Shown here piece by piece: positions 20,405-29,569 of a stretch of DNA of 64,000 bases. The notes below the pieces were generated by a model. It had not been told where the DNA came from, ran no database searches, and saw nothing but the letters and a program-made list of their open reading frames with translations. The position numbers and the translations under genes are program-made. The DNA comes from Marivirga salinae. Its GTDB lineage: Bacteria; Bacteroidota; Bacteroidia; Cytophagales; Cyclobacteriaceae. The DNA is taken from NCBI RefSeq assembly GCF_030503855.1, contig NZ_CP129971.1, positions 2,418,001-2,482,000 on the forward strand. Reading direction: 5' to 3'. The first letter of the stretch is position 1. Each line of letters starts with the position of its first letter.

Positions 20405-20890
20405 CATACTTTTTCCATTGATGAAAAAGTATGCCAGCCAGAGGCTGACCAGCTATTGGCTGGCAAAAAATCTAGGTAAAATGATGCTACTTCCCGCAAA
20501 TGTCAACGCCTGCCCGCCATTTTACCCTCCGGCCCGCTTTTTCGCTTAAGGCGAAAGTTGGGGAGTTAGATATTAATAAACTCACCAAATAAATTCAACT
20601 TTATCAAACATTGCTCAAACTCCTTTTAGCTTGCTTCTAGATGATTTTTAATTATTCCACTAAAATAGATTGTTCTTTGAAACCTATGTTGTCCTAAGGT
20701 GAGAGACAAAGCAAATTCTTGATTGGTTATTGCACATTTTCAACAGAACTAACTCGACCACTTCCGAGGAACTCGGAAAAGCGGGAGGGAGGACAAAATA
20801 GCGGGCCAGTGGATGGATGTGGGATGAAGCATTATTTTGTCTTGATTTTTTCTTTCTTTTTGATCAAGCAAAAAGGAAAATAGAAAGATA
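20405..20890. repeat. Long inverted-pair intergenic repeat
   Basis: The 917-bp gap 20340-21256 has no convincing gene. It contains two diverged copies of one sequence in opposite orientation. The left arm (about 20465-20544) reads from aaaaaatctaggtaaaatga to cggcccgctttttcg. The right arm (about 20774-20851), read on the minus strand, gives aaaaaatcaagacaaaataa ... ctcccgcttttccg and aligns along its length. Both are flanked outward by a short palindrome of the same kind (ctttttccattgatgaaaaag on the left; ctttttgatcaagcaaaaag on the right). The left copy carries an extra block of about 30 nt that itself folds (gccagcc ... ggctggc). From 20891 to 21256 I see nothing recognisable apart from the upstream region of the next gene. 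Confidence 0.55.
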
Positions 20891-21256
20891 GGAATATATC
20901 AGTCAAGAATAAGTAAAACTTCAAAATTACCATTTACCATCAAGGAATATTGTCTTAAAATAATAGCCTATGTCATTCCTGAAAGTCAGGAAGTGATTTT
21001 AAAATCACCATGTTTTTCGATTAACCATTATATTTTTAGGATGTGTTTTAAAATTAATCTGCTACATTTATTCTGCAAGTTCATCAGCAACCAAAACCTA
21101 TAATTATTTAATTTTTTGGTTGAAATGGATGGTTTGGGTTATATAGTGAAAATAGGATTTTTGCTATATTTAGTTTTGGATTGTGACTTGTTACTATTGG
21201 ATTGTTAGATAAAATTAGAGTAGATCACGACAACAAACAATTAAAAATAAAATGAT

Positions 21257-21976
21257 ATGAAAAATTCTACCTTACTATCACTGATTTTATTAGTTTTAAC
21301 TTCATGTGGAACAAATCAAAACTCCGAGAAAAAAGTTGATTCGTTATCTGAAACTGAGAGATTAGAAATTATTTTTGAAGAGTTTAAGGCACTTCATAAA
21401 GAATTGCAGACTTTTAAAAGTTCTGCGGATTTTAAAACAAACGGATTCGGAGCAGGTGGTTCAAATAATGCATGGCTTGAAAAAGTACAAGAACTTAAAG
21501 ATAATCCAGATTCAAAATTGCTTCTTAAAAAAGGAATTGTAGCTGGAGAATTGGAACAGCTTGGATTAGCTTATGCAAGTTCGAAAGGCCAAGAAACAGA
21601 AATAACAAAAACATTCACTAAGATTTTTGAAGAAGCTATAGATTCCAAATCTGTGGAGAAAGTAGAAACAAAAACAGGTAACGCAAATTACGATAAAATT
21701 AAATCAGAGTATGAATTGTTAGGAAAGTGGACAATAACAAATACCACAGTAAATCAAAGTTATGCATTTGAGATTTATAAAGAAGGAAATGAATACGTCA
21801 GTGTGATACCACAAGGTGATTTTAAAACCGAGATTCTTTCAAAAAAAGGAAATGACTATTACGTAAAGGGGAATAAATATGGAGAGTTTTACCGCATTGA
21901 CTCTGATAGAAATATGAAACTTTTCGATAAAGATGGAGATTTGTCGAGTATGGGATATAAAGCGATTAAACGATAG
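21257..21976 (+). CDS. Lipoprotein of unknown function (239 aa)
   Basis: The N-terminus MKNSTLLSLILLVLTSCG is a lipoprotein signal with the lipobox LTSC (Cys17). A helical segment follows (about 25-110) and then a beta-rich half beginning near LLGKWTITNTTVNQSYAFEI, which resembles small lipocalin-like domains. It ends SSMGYKAIKR. No enzyme motif is visible. It stands alone on the plus strand in a region of broken genes and repeats. Confidence 0.7.
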   Translation: MKNSTLLSLILLVLTSCGTNQNSEKKVDSLSETERLEIIFEEFKALHKELQTFKSSADFKTNGFGAGGSNNAWLEKVQELKDNPDSKLLLKKGIVAGELEQLGLAYASSKGQETEITKTFTKIFEEAIDSKSVEKVETKTGNANYDKIKSEYELLGKWTITNTTVNQSYAFEIYKEGNEYVSVIPQGDFKTEILSKKGNDYYVKGNKYGEFYRIDSDRNMKLFDKDGDLSSMGYKAIKR

Positions 21977-22138
21977 ATAATAATAACTTTACCTAACTCG
22001 GTTATAAACATCTTGGGTGAAGTGGTTATTCGAGCATCTTTTCAATCATCAACTTTCTATAACGGTGGATACGAAAGCGGCTCGCTTTCCCAAATGTTTC
22101 ATAAAGTAAAACATTGGTTAAGATTAAAAAGAAATGAC

Positions 22139-22927
22139 ATGGCAACAGACATTAAAGGATTTGCAGATTCTGCAAAAGGGTTTACCAAAAGCCCTTTAGG
22201 AATAATTGCACTATTTATTGTATTAGTTTATGGGGTTGCAACACTTGCCGTGACATTCGGAAGTTCCTTAACCCAGCATTTCAGACCTCTTATTTTTTTT
22301 TAGTTTTTTTTCCGGTAATAGTTTTTATCGGATTTCTTTGGCTTGTTTCTAAACATCATGATAAGATTTATGGCCCCTCTGATTTCAAAAACGAAGAAAA
22401 TTTTTTAAAAATGAAAATGTCGGCTGTAGCATCTATTGCAGCAGCAACAGCAAAACAACCAAATGGATCACAAAATAGCGAACTTGCTCAAGAACAGTTG
22501 AATTCAATTATTGAGCTTGTTTGTTTCAAAGACAAGTCCGCAAAAAACTGCTGAACAATCTGAAAAGTGGAAAAACAAGGTGCTTTGGGTTGATGATAGA
22601 CCTGAAAACAATGTTTATGAAAGAAAGGCATTTGAATCACAAGGAATTGAATTCAGCCTTGCCCAGTCCACAAATGAAGCCATGGAAAATTTAAAGAATA
22701 ACAAATACGCTGCAATCATTTCAGATATGGGTAGAAAAGAAGGCTCTCAAGAAGGATATGTTTTACTTGAAAAGCTTAGAAAATCAGGAAAACAGACCCC
22801 CTATTTCATATATGCATGTTCAAATTCCCATGAACATAAGATGATGGCACTTGAAAGAGGAGCTCAGGGAAGCACGAACAGTGCGCAAGAATTGTATGAA
22901 ATGGTTATGAATCGAATTGCAAATTAA
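22139..22927 (+). pseudogene. Membrane-anchored receiver-domain protein broken by two compensating frameshifts
   Basis: Three adjacent frames together make one protein of about 262 residues. Frame one starts at ATG 22139 (MATDIKGFADSAKGFTKSP, then a membrane helix) and stops at TAG 22301. The next frame carries FFLVFFPVIVFIGFLWLVSK (a second helix) and a linker to about 22520. The last frame holds a receiver domain: VLWVDDRPENN, the phospho-acceptor region AAIISDMGR, TPYFIYAC, and GAQGSTNSAQ. The conserved receiver Lys is not seen there. Adding one T to the T8 run at 22293-22300 and removing one base near 22518-22524 restores a single frame; the total is exactly 263 codons. A TTG at 22511 could start the receiver part alone. 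Function is unknown. Confidence 0.65.
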
Positions 22928-23216
22928 TAAACTGTCCCCATTCCCATGCTCCGCATGCTGAAATACTAATTTATCCACTCCAATTTATATCATATTTAAA
23001 GAAAAATACCTACAAGGATAATCAATCAATAGGTATTGGTATTAATTCCACCGAAATTGACAGTGTTCAAGAAAGTTTGTAAGTGAAAATTCAGAGTATT
23101 AATAAATGTTTTTTTAACCATATTTTCAGCAAGAATAAATTTTTAAAAGCAGACTTATAAATCCTTCTATTTTCAAATCAATATATGAGGTAGTTTTAAT
23201 ATCTTAGTATAAGAAT

Positions 23217-23852
23217 ATGAAACTATATCTTCGAAAAATTTTACTTTCTTCCGGAATGCTGGCGGTTGTAATTTACCTTTTGCATATCCTGCTGGGTGGG
23301 TATTTGTGGAAAACATATAGTCACCTTCAACAGCCCATAAGTGATTTAACAGCAACAGGAGCACCAAATAGATCTTTATTGTTGCTGTTTACTAACACCT
23401 ACGGTGTAATGGCTTTAATTTTTGCAGTCGCTTTTACTTTTTTTGAGGGGAGAAAGCGCCACAAATTAGTTTTTTGGGGTGGTGTTTCTTTTATTCTCCT
23501 ACATGTTATTTCAATATCTTACAGCTTCTTTCCTCAGGATTTTCCTGGTGCAGAACCTACTTTCGCTGGAAGTATGCACCTTGTAGTAACTGTCCTGATT
23601 GTGCCATTCACCATTCTGACACCCCTGCTAATTGGTTTTGGACTTAAGAAAGAAAAAGAATGGAAGGCATTAGGTAACTTTTCTTTGATCTGCGGAATAC
23701 TTATCATCATCTTCGGTGGATTGGCAGGATTCTTTTTCGCCAAAGGTCTTCCATACTTTGGTTTGGTAGAAAGGATAAATATCGGGACGCTACAAATCTG
23801 GACATTTGTTATGTCTTACAAATTAGTTAAATCAAAACATGAAGAGCATTAG
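23217..23852 (+). CDS. DUF998 family membrane protein
   Basis: 211 residues with about six membrane helices. The loop after the first helix, QQPISDLTATGAPNRSL, and SYSFFPQDFPGAEPTF are typical of the DUF998 family, integral membrane proteins of unknown role. ATG at 23217 directly precedes the first helix. It stands alone. The 289 bp upstream (22928-23216) show nothing recognisable. Confidence 0.75.
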   Translation: MKLYLRKILLSSGMLAVVIYLLHILLGGYLWKTYSHLQQPISDLTATGAPNRSLLLLFTNTYGVMALIFAVAFTFFEGRKRHKLVFWGGVSFILLHVISISYSFFPQDFPGAEPTFAGSMHLVVTVLIVPFTILTPLLIGFGLKKEKEWKALGNFSLICGILIIIFGGLAGFFFAKGLPYFGLVERINIGTLQIWTFVMSYKLVKSKHEEH

Positions 23853-24099
23853 TATATTTTGAGTTTTAATTTTTGTAATCATCCCGTTCCTGCAATATTG
23901 TGCACGGCAGTTTGAATAGCTAATATAAAAAAGTAAGATGTCATTTAAAATCTATTTTCTCGTTGTAAAATTTTAAATGCTTGGTAATACGGTCTTAATA
24001 TATTGATTAAGTATAAACCATTAATTATCTAATATAGATATATTTTGCAAAATAACATACTTCTGAAATTTCTAATTTATGCTGATACCAATAAAACCA

Positions 24100-24203
24100 C
24101 TAGTTTTTTTAAAAAAGAGAACAATAGCGTACAGAGGAGTATGGAGGAAAAGAGGAGAGCTCCAAACAGTAATTACTAGTACGCTTCTTTAAAAAGAATT
24201 CTA
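24100..24203. repeat. Imperfect long hairpin between DUF998 gene and the PQQ-like gene
   Basis: In the 389-bp gap 23853-24241, segment 24100-24132 (ctagttttttt ... gcgtac) and segment 24179-24203 (gtacgcttctttaaaaag...) are imperfect reverse complements around a purine-rich loop of about 45 nt. The left arm has about 8 extra bases. It lies 39 bp past the stop of the minus-strand gene at 24242, so it may serve as its terminator or may be another intergenic repeat. Nothing else was recognised in the gap. Confidence 0.4.
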
Positions 24204-24241
24204 GATCAAATATCGTTAAGGCCACTTTCTTTACTAAAAAA

Positions 24242-25417
24242 TTACTCGTCAATGATGCTTATGATTTCAAAACAATAAACATTATGCAAACTAGAACCCA
24301 ACAAATACTTTTTATTATAAGGTCTTTCTAGAAATTGTATTTTTGACAGATCTAATTGGTTTTGATAATTATCATCGGTTGGAGGATACTTTTCAGAAGT
24401 AAATTGAGCATATTCAATTTTGTGCGTATGGCGGTTCAAAACAGTTATTACTCCAGCTAAACCCTCCTTCCCATTTTGTTCAAAAAATATATAATCATCT
24501 GTAAGGGTAATGTCTGAAACTATTTTCACATCATCAGATATCCAATAAACTTCCCCGGTGGTTTTACTAATGCAATATACATTCATAGGAGTACGGGCGA
24601 AGATACTATCATTTTCAAAGATCATCTGCATTGTGAAATCAGAATTATCTCTACCTTTTAGCCAAGTAGATTCTATTTGGCGTGTATTGAGGTTCACCAC
24701 ATTTAACCCAAAAGATTCAGCCCAGAGATAAAGCTTATCACCTTGCTTATTAAGCTCCCCATTTAAGGAAGATTCTCCTTCAGTAATAATTGGAAGGCTC
24801 CAAATCGTCTCCCCTGTGTTTTTATCCAATTGATAAAAAGTAGTGCGGGTAGTTAAATTGATCAAATTATCTTTGTATTCTTGAAAAGTATATACGGTCT
24901 CTGGAAATTCACTCTGCCATACCTCATTCTTGGTAAATGGATTGAATGCAAAGAGTTTGTTTTTATCCTCCAAATAGTAAATTACAGAGTCTTTTAAGAA
25001 ATAGGGATAATCTCCATCACTGATAAAACCAAATTTTTTATACTTTCTTTTGGTAAGAAAATTTTTTCCTGTGAAAATATTTTTAATAACTAACTTATCC
25101 ATCAGATCATATACTAACAGACTATCTGGCAACCTCGATTTAATAACTTGCTGATCTGAAGTAATAGAAAAAAATAATTGCTTGGACGATTTTAAATCCA
25201 CTACAAAATCCATATTAAAATGATGGATAAGTAGGTCATTTTTAATTAATGGGTATTTTGAAAAATAATGTGAAAAATCATTTTTTTCGTAGGGATATTC
25301 CCATTTTGGTTTCAATACCTCATCCAAACTTTTATCTGCATAAATATTCGTGATCTCTTGTGACGTTCCCTGAAAATACAGAAATAAGATTAAAGCAATT
25401 GTAGTTGTATATTTCAT
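24242..25417 (-). CDS. Exported PQQ-like beta-propeller protein
   Basis: About 391 residues from ATG 25417, chosen because it begins a clean signal peptide (MKYTTTIALILFLYFQGTSQ). An upstream in-frame start at 25498 would bury that signal. The body shows repeated propeller blades of the PQQ-like type, such as FAFNPFTKNEVWQSEFP, FYQLDKNTGETIWSLPI and VYCISKTTGEVYWIS. These folds serve binding or scaffold roles; no PQQ enzyme residues were seen. It follows the TANFOR-GH19 gene and its small partner on the same strand, 98 bp after the latter. Confidence 0.65.
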   Translation of the reverse strand: MKYTTTIALILFLYFQGTSQEITNIYADKSLDEVLKPKWEYPYEKNDFSHYFSKYPLIKNDLLIHHFNMDFVVDLKSSKQLFFSITSDQQVIKSRLPDSLLVYDLMDKLVIKNIFTGKNFLTKRKYKKFGFISDGDYPYFLKDSVIYYLEDKNKLFAFNPFTKNEVWQSEFPETVYTFQEYKDNLINLTTRTTFYQLDKNTGETIWSLPIITEGESSLNGELNKQGDKLYLWAESFGLNVVNLNTRQIESTWLKGRDNSDFTMQMIFENDSIFARTPMNVYCISKTTGEVYWISDDVKIVSDITLTDDYIFFEQNGKEGLAGVITVLNRHTHKIEYAQFTSEKYPPTDDNYQNQLDLSKIQFLERPYNKKYLLGSSLHNVYCFEIISIIDE

Positions 25418-25515
25418 TTGTTGCAAATATAATTTAACCGCAATTCTCATACCTAAGAAGAGAATTTTAAGGTTTAGCCTTATTGAAAGAAAAGACACTT
25501 TTATTTTAAGGTAGA

Positions 25516-26166
25516 TTATTCTAAATATTCTAACATATTAAAATCTTTAATTGACATACCTTCTTGTACAGTGTAAATAATTTCATTTTCCATTTTTTCA
25601 TCTTCTGTCCATGTTGCTGTTCTAGGAGCAAGCCAATCCTGTTCTTTTCTCAAAATAAAATCATTTTTATCTTCAGAAAACTCAAAAAATAGCTTTTTAT
25701 ATCCGGCAGCATCGGTGTAAAACTCTATTGAAAAACCACCTTCATAAAAGGTGGGGAGACCTCCATAATATTGGTAACTAAATTTAATCTCATTCAATAG
25801 GCTATCTTCTAAAATAACATCATTACTCTGACTTTGGATGTCAAAATATAATTGAGATAAATTACCATAAGTTTCAAAATGTGTGAAAGTACTATCTAAT
25901 TCTTGAAAATAAATAGAATGAAAAATGGTGTCTCCATTACTAAGATCTTCTTTAAACCATTCAGCAACTTTATCAATTTTACCATCATTGTTAAGGTCTT
26001 TTTCATAAATATCTACTATATAAAAATCCTCAGGAATACAAATAACAGGTTCAAGCTTCTTGATATCAGATTTGGATTGTGTTTTTTGATAACATTTATC
26101 AGTATCTTGAGCTACAATACAGCTTGAATAGTTAAACAAAATAAAAATTAATAATATTGACCTCAT
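25516..26166 (-). CDS. Small exported protein overlapping the TANFOR-GH19 gene (candidate immunity protein)
   Basis: 216 residues with an N-terminal export signal (MRSILLIFILFNYSSCIVAQ). A Cys in SSC might make it a lipoprotein, but the lipobox is poor. DLNNDGKIDKV looks like a calcium-binding EF-hand/dockerin-like loop. The rest is acidic and beta-rich, with YYGGLPTFYEGGF and an end IKDFNMLEYLE. No family was recognised. Its ATG overlaps the stop of the preceding gene by 4 bp (26163-26166), which suggests translational coupling. An exported partner tightly coupled to a peptidoglycan-hydrolase effector fits an immunity role; this is inference. Confidence 0.65.
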   Translation of the reverse strand: MRSILLIFILFNYSSCIVAQDTDKCYQKTQSKSDIKKLEPVICIPEDFYIVDIYEKDLNNDGKIDKVAEWFKEDLSNGDTIFHSIYFQELDSTFTHFETYGNLSQLYFDIQSQSNDVILEDSLLNEIKFSYQYYGGLPTFYEGGFSIEFYTDAAGYKKLFFEFSEDKNDFILRKEQDWLAPRTATWTEDEKMENEIIYTVQEGMSIKDFNMLEYLE

Positions 26167-29100
26167 TCTTTCTTAGGCTTACAATTGTTATACATTCCTT
26201 CTATCATTTCTTTAAATTTTTCCTTTCGGTCAGCTAATCCTACAGACCCTCCATTCACCAATTTTGTAACTGGACGAACACACTTATCATACTCATTTTC
26301 TGATGTGCATTCTGTATCCAATTTGGAAATTGAACCAAGTCGATTTATTATAAATGCGGATGCTGAAAGAACGGTAGCTTTAAGGCTATCTTTTACTTCA
26401 TCTGGATTGCTAACCCAATCATAATTTGTACCAAAAAGACTATTGCATTTATCAGAGATAGCTTTATAATTAGCTTTTCCAGTCAATTGAATTGCCCCTC
26501 TACCTCTATATTTGTACCCATCTCCACTTGCCACATCTCCATTTCCGTGCCCAACCCCGTTTGAATAAACAAGATTTAGTAACCTTTTACCATTCGCTTT
26601 CTTTTGCGAGCTTGAAAGTATTTCCCTTTTAAATTCTCCTTCGTCATTTTTAGAAAATTCTGTCTTTATCGTTACTTTATTATTTTCCTTATTTCCCCAG
26701 TTGTATGTTTGATTACTTGAAGACTTATACTTTGAAACATCAGTTTCCGTGCCAACCATTTTCATATATAGTCTGATACTAGCATAATCAAGATAATCTT
26801 CTTCATCCCAAAAAGATTGTTTGTAAAAAACAGTTTTAGAATTAGAATTCCATTTCCATACTTCTAACATTCTTTCTAAACTATAATTAGTGCCTTCTGA
26901 AGTGGCTTTCATACCATTACTTTCATGAGCAATCTGAGAAAAAAAATGAGCCTGTCTATAACAAGTATTTAATTCAGCCTTCTCTACAGCAAGTTTAAAG
27001 TAATCATTGATTACAGTATTGTTTTTCACAGTACTACTACTAGGAAATAATTTTTTAAGCTTTTCATGTGTCATTTTTAAATCACGACCACAAACTTTAC
27101 AGGCAAATTCATGATTTTGATGTCTTACCCAAAATTCATATTTAACCTCATCACTTTCATGAAGCTTATGGGTAATAGTATACTTTCCTTCTTTTACCGG
27201 CTTCAATATAAGAGTCCAAGTCTTGTTCGTAATAACCTCGTCATCTTCATCGGTAGAATATGATACTTTAGTAGTATCACCTTCTTCTTCTAATGATACT
27301 TTATAGCTAACCTCTTTAGTATCTTCAATCTTTGACCAAAAAGTAAGATTAAACTCAATCTGTGATGTATTTACAATGTAAACCTCATCTGTTTTTAATG
27401 TGTCTCCATCCACAGTGGCAACAAAACCTTCATAATTAACCTCTTCTTCTTCAATCAAAAACACACACATCATTTCTATAAGTTCATCCCATTCTTCATC
27501 CGATAATCCAGAAGCATAAGGTGGTTGGGTCCCACTTAATTTTGAGACAAAATTTTCAATTTTAGTTCTGCGTAAATCATCTTCCTGAATCAACTCAAGT
27601 AATGAATCAGGGTCTTCTATATATTCATTTATTTTAATTAGAATAGCATCTAATCTATCTATATCCTCTGGTAAACAATCAGGAAAGTCAGACAACCTAT
27701 TTATAGTTGATTCATCCAAAGGTCCTTTTTCATAATTATCTATCCACAAGTTAATTTCTTCTTTATAATACACCAATACTTCCTTAATTAATTCTTCTTG
27801 GACAATTAGTGAATCTTGTGCATACTCTTCTCCACCAGTTTCCCCACCAGAATTATGAGGCCCACTCACCTCCCCATCATCACCCACCACCCAAACATTC
27901 CCTTCCTCATCCTCAATCACGATATCCCCATCTTCGTTTTCATCTGATGTTTCGGTATCAATTTCGGTGGTATTGCCTTCCGTGTCGGTGACGGTGATAG
28001 TGCCACCTTCTTCGTCATAAGCCACATCAGCTATTTCTCCATCTATATCAATATCGGTTTCGGGTAGGTCTTCAGTTTCTTCTTCCTCATCATTATTTTC
28101 TTCTCCGCCTTCTTCGCTGAGTTCATCTTCAGTGTCCAGGTCCAAAATAAATGGCCCGTTGGGGTTGAGGGTGCTTTCCACATTCCCGCCTATCAACTGC
28201 TTGTCGGTATTTACTTGGATATCATTCAACATTGCCTCCACTCTTGCTGAGTTGAAAAGCGGGACTTCTATCAAGCCCATGCCGTTGTATATATCGCCCG
28301 TTTTGATCACTTCCGTCAAGATGACCGAGAAGCCCGCTGCCGTTATCCGGTCGCCCGGGTTCAGTTGTGCAATGGGCTCCCTGTTTTCTATGATGGGGAG
28401 GTCAGGCTCTGCCCCGCAATCAAAGTCTTCTACATTCTGTTCTGGAGTAGAGAGTGTAAGAGTATTTTCAGCCGTACCTTCTATGGCGCCACAGCTAGGC
28501 AATACCCTGATATGGTATTCAGTATTGGCTTTGAGGTCATAGACTACCTGTGTTTCGATGTTGGTGCCGTAATTGATCCATTCCTCTGTTCCTGTCTCCC
28601 TTATCTGTGCTACATATTGGTTGTGGTTCCATCCTCCTTCCCAGCTAATCCGAATGCGATCAGTTCCTAAAGCTTCTGCTCCTAGATTGGTGATAGGAAG
28701 GCATTCGTCCCCATATTTAAACCAGCGCACTTCGCTCTTGCCCTGGTTTTTAAATAAGTCCCTGCCGTTGAGGTTAATGGCCTGCACTTGCCATGCATAA
28801 CTCCTTCCGGGGATCAGCATGGCATCGTTCAAACCATAGAAGTAGCTGGTAGTCATGATGGTAGTTTCAAATAGTGGTTGGGTAGTCCGTGCTACTTCAT
28901 TAGGATTCCTGCCTTCTGGCCAGATCTCCCAAAGCCTGAAAACATATTCTGTCTCAAAGGCACTGTTGGGCGAGGAAGTATGCCGGGGTGTCCACTGAAA
29001 TTGTACTTGCTGTGGATCCTGTAATCGGAGTTTTTCTTCAAAGGGAAAGTTTAGCAAAGGAGGATCATTTAAGACCAGCCAGGCCATCGAAGTGCCAATA

Positions 29101-29483
29101 TTGCTGACTCTATTATTTCTGTTATAATCCAGTACCTCGATCTTAAACTGGTAAAAGCCTTCAGGTAGTTTCTGAGTGGAAGCTAGTTGGTTGCGGTTGA
29201 TGCCGCTGACTTCCATATTTTGGATATTGAGATAATTGCTCAAGTCCGTTTCATCTAATTTATAGGGGAGTCCAGGCTCAAGACGGATGGGGCCGGGGCT
29301 GTAACCTTGACGAGTTCTTAACCTTATACCTGCTCCTTCAATAGTAATTCTTAATTTAGCTTGGTAATTGGTTTGGGTAAAATCTTTTAATAATAATTGA
29401 ATATTCCATTTACTTTGATTGGCATCGCTGTAGTCTGAGAGGTAGAGGCTGTAGGGTGGAATGAGGTTGGAGGTGACCTGCAC
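26163..29483 (-). CDS. TANFOR-type secreted protein with C-terminal GH19 lysozyme/chitinase domain
   Basis: 1106 residues from GTG 29483. Residues 1-345 match the TANFOR layout: VQVTSNLIPPYSLYLSDYSD, LRITIEGAGIRLRT, then fibronectin-like repeats. A very acidic linker (about 455-560) and an Ig-like stretch follow. Residues about 825-1100 are a GH19 glycosidase: FFSQIAHESNGM with catalytic Glu854, YRGRGAIQLTGKANY near 991, and VNGGSVGLADR. GH19 enzymes cut chitin or peptidoglycan. Coding sense continues upstream as a signal peptide (LFIFWLLSFPAYTQ) to about 29561 with no ATG, GTG or TTG. The gene therefore either starts at ATT 29559-29561 or has lost its start next to a repeat. No type IX sorting domain is seen at the C-terminus. 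Confidence 0.8.
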   Translation of the reverse strand: MQVTSNLIPPYSLYLSDYSDANQSKWNIQLLLKDFTQTNYQAKLRITIEGAGIRLRTRQGYSPGPIRLEPGLPYKLDETDLSNYLNIQNMEVSGINRNQLASTQKLPEGFYQFKIEVLDYNRNNRVSNIGTSMAWLVLNDPPLLNFPFEEKLRLQDPQQVQFQWTPRHTSSPNSAFETEYVFRLWEIWPEGRNPNEVARTTQPLFETTIMTTSYFYGLNDAMLIPGRSYAWQVQAINLNGRDLFKNQGKSEVRWFKYGDECLPITNLGAEALGTDRIRISWEGGWNHNQYVAQIRETGTEEWINYGTNIETQVVYDLKANTEYHIRVLPSCGAIEGTAENTLTLSTPEQNVEDFDCGAEPDLPIIENREPIAQLNPGDRITAAGFSVILTEVIKTGDIYNGMGLIEVPLFNSARVEAMLNDIQVNTDKQLIGGNVESTLNPNGPFILDLDTEDELSEEGGEENNDEEEETEDLPETDIDIDGEIADVAYDEEGGTITVTDTEGNTTEIDTETSDENEDGDIVIEDEEGNVWVVGDDGEVSGPHNSGGETGGEEYAQDSLIVQEELIKEVLVYYKEEINLWIDNYEKGPLDESTINRLSDFPDCLPEDIDRLDAILIKINEYIEDPDSLLELIQEDDLRRTKIENFVSKLSGTQPPYASGLSDEEWDELIEMMCVFLIEEEEVNYEGFVATVDGDTLKTDEVYIVNTSQIEFNLTFWSKIEDTKEVSYKVSLEEEGDTTKVSYSTDEDDEVITNKTWTLILKPVKEGKYTITHKLHESDEVKYEFWVRHQNHEFACKVCGRDLKMTHEKLKKLFPSSSTVKNNTVINDYFKLAVEKAELNTCYRQAHFFSQIAHESNGMKATSEGTNYSLERMLEVWKWNSNSKTVFYKQSFWDEEDYLDYASIRLYMKMVGTETDVSKYKSSSNQTYNWGNKENNKVTIKTEFSKNDEGEFKREILSSSQKKANGKRLLNLVYSNGVGHGNGDVASGDGYKYRGRGAIQLTGKANYKAISDKCNSLFGTNYDWVSNPDEVKDSLKATVLSASAFIINRLGSISKLDTECTSENEYDKCVRPVTKLVNGGSVGLADRKEKFKEMIEGMYNNCKPKKE

Positions 29484-29569
29484 AGGGTCGGCCGAGTTTT
29501 GTGTATATGCAGGGAAAGATAAAAGCCAAAATATGAATAGGCTAGCAATTTGCTTTGAAATGTAATTGG

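Noticed and set aside
23173..23367. Short minus-strand ORF over the start of the DUF998 gene
   Set aside because: It overlaps the first helices of a recognisable membrane protein and has no features of its own.
27809..28800. Plus-strand ORFs of 60-136 codons opposite the TANFOR gene
   Set aside because: They overlap a well-supported minus-strand gene, and their long frames come from its GC-richer codon use.
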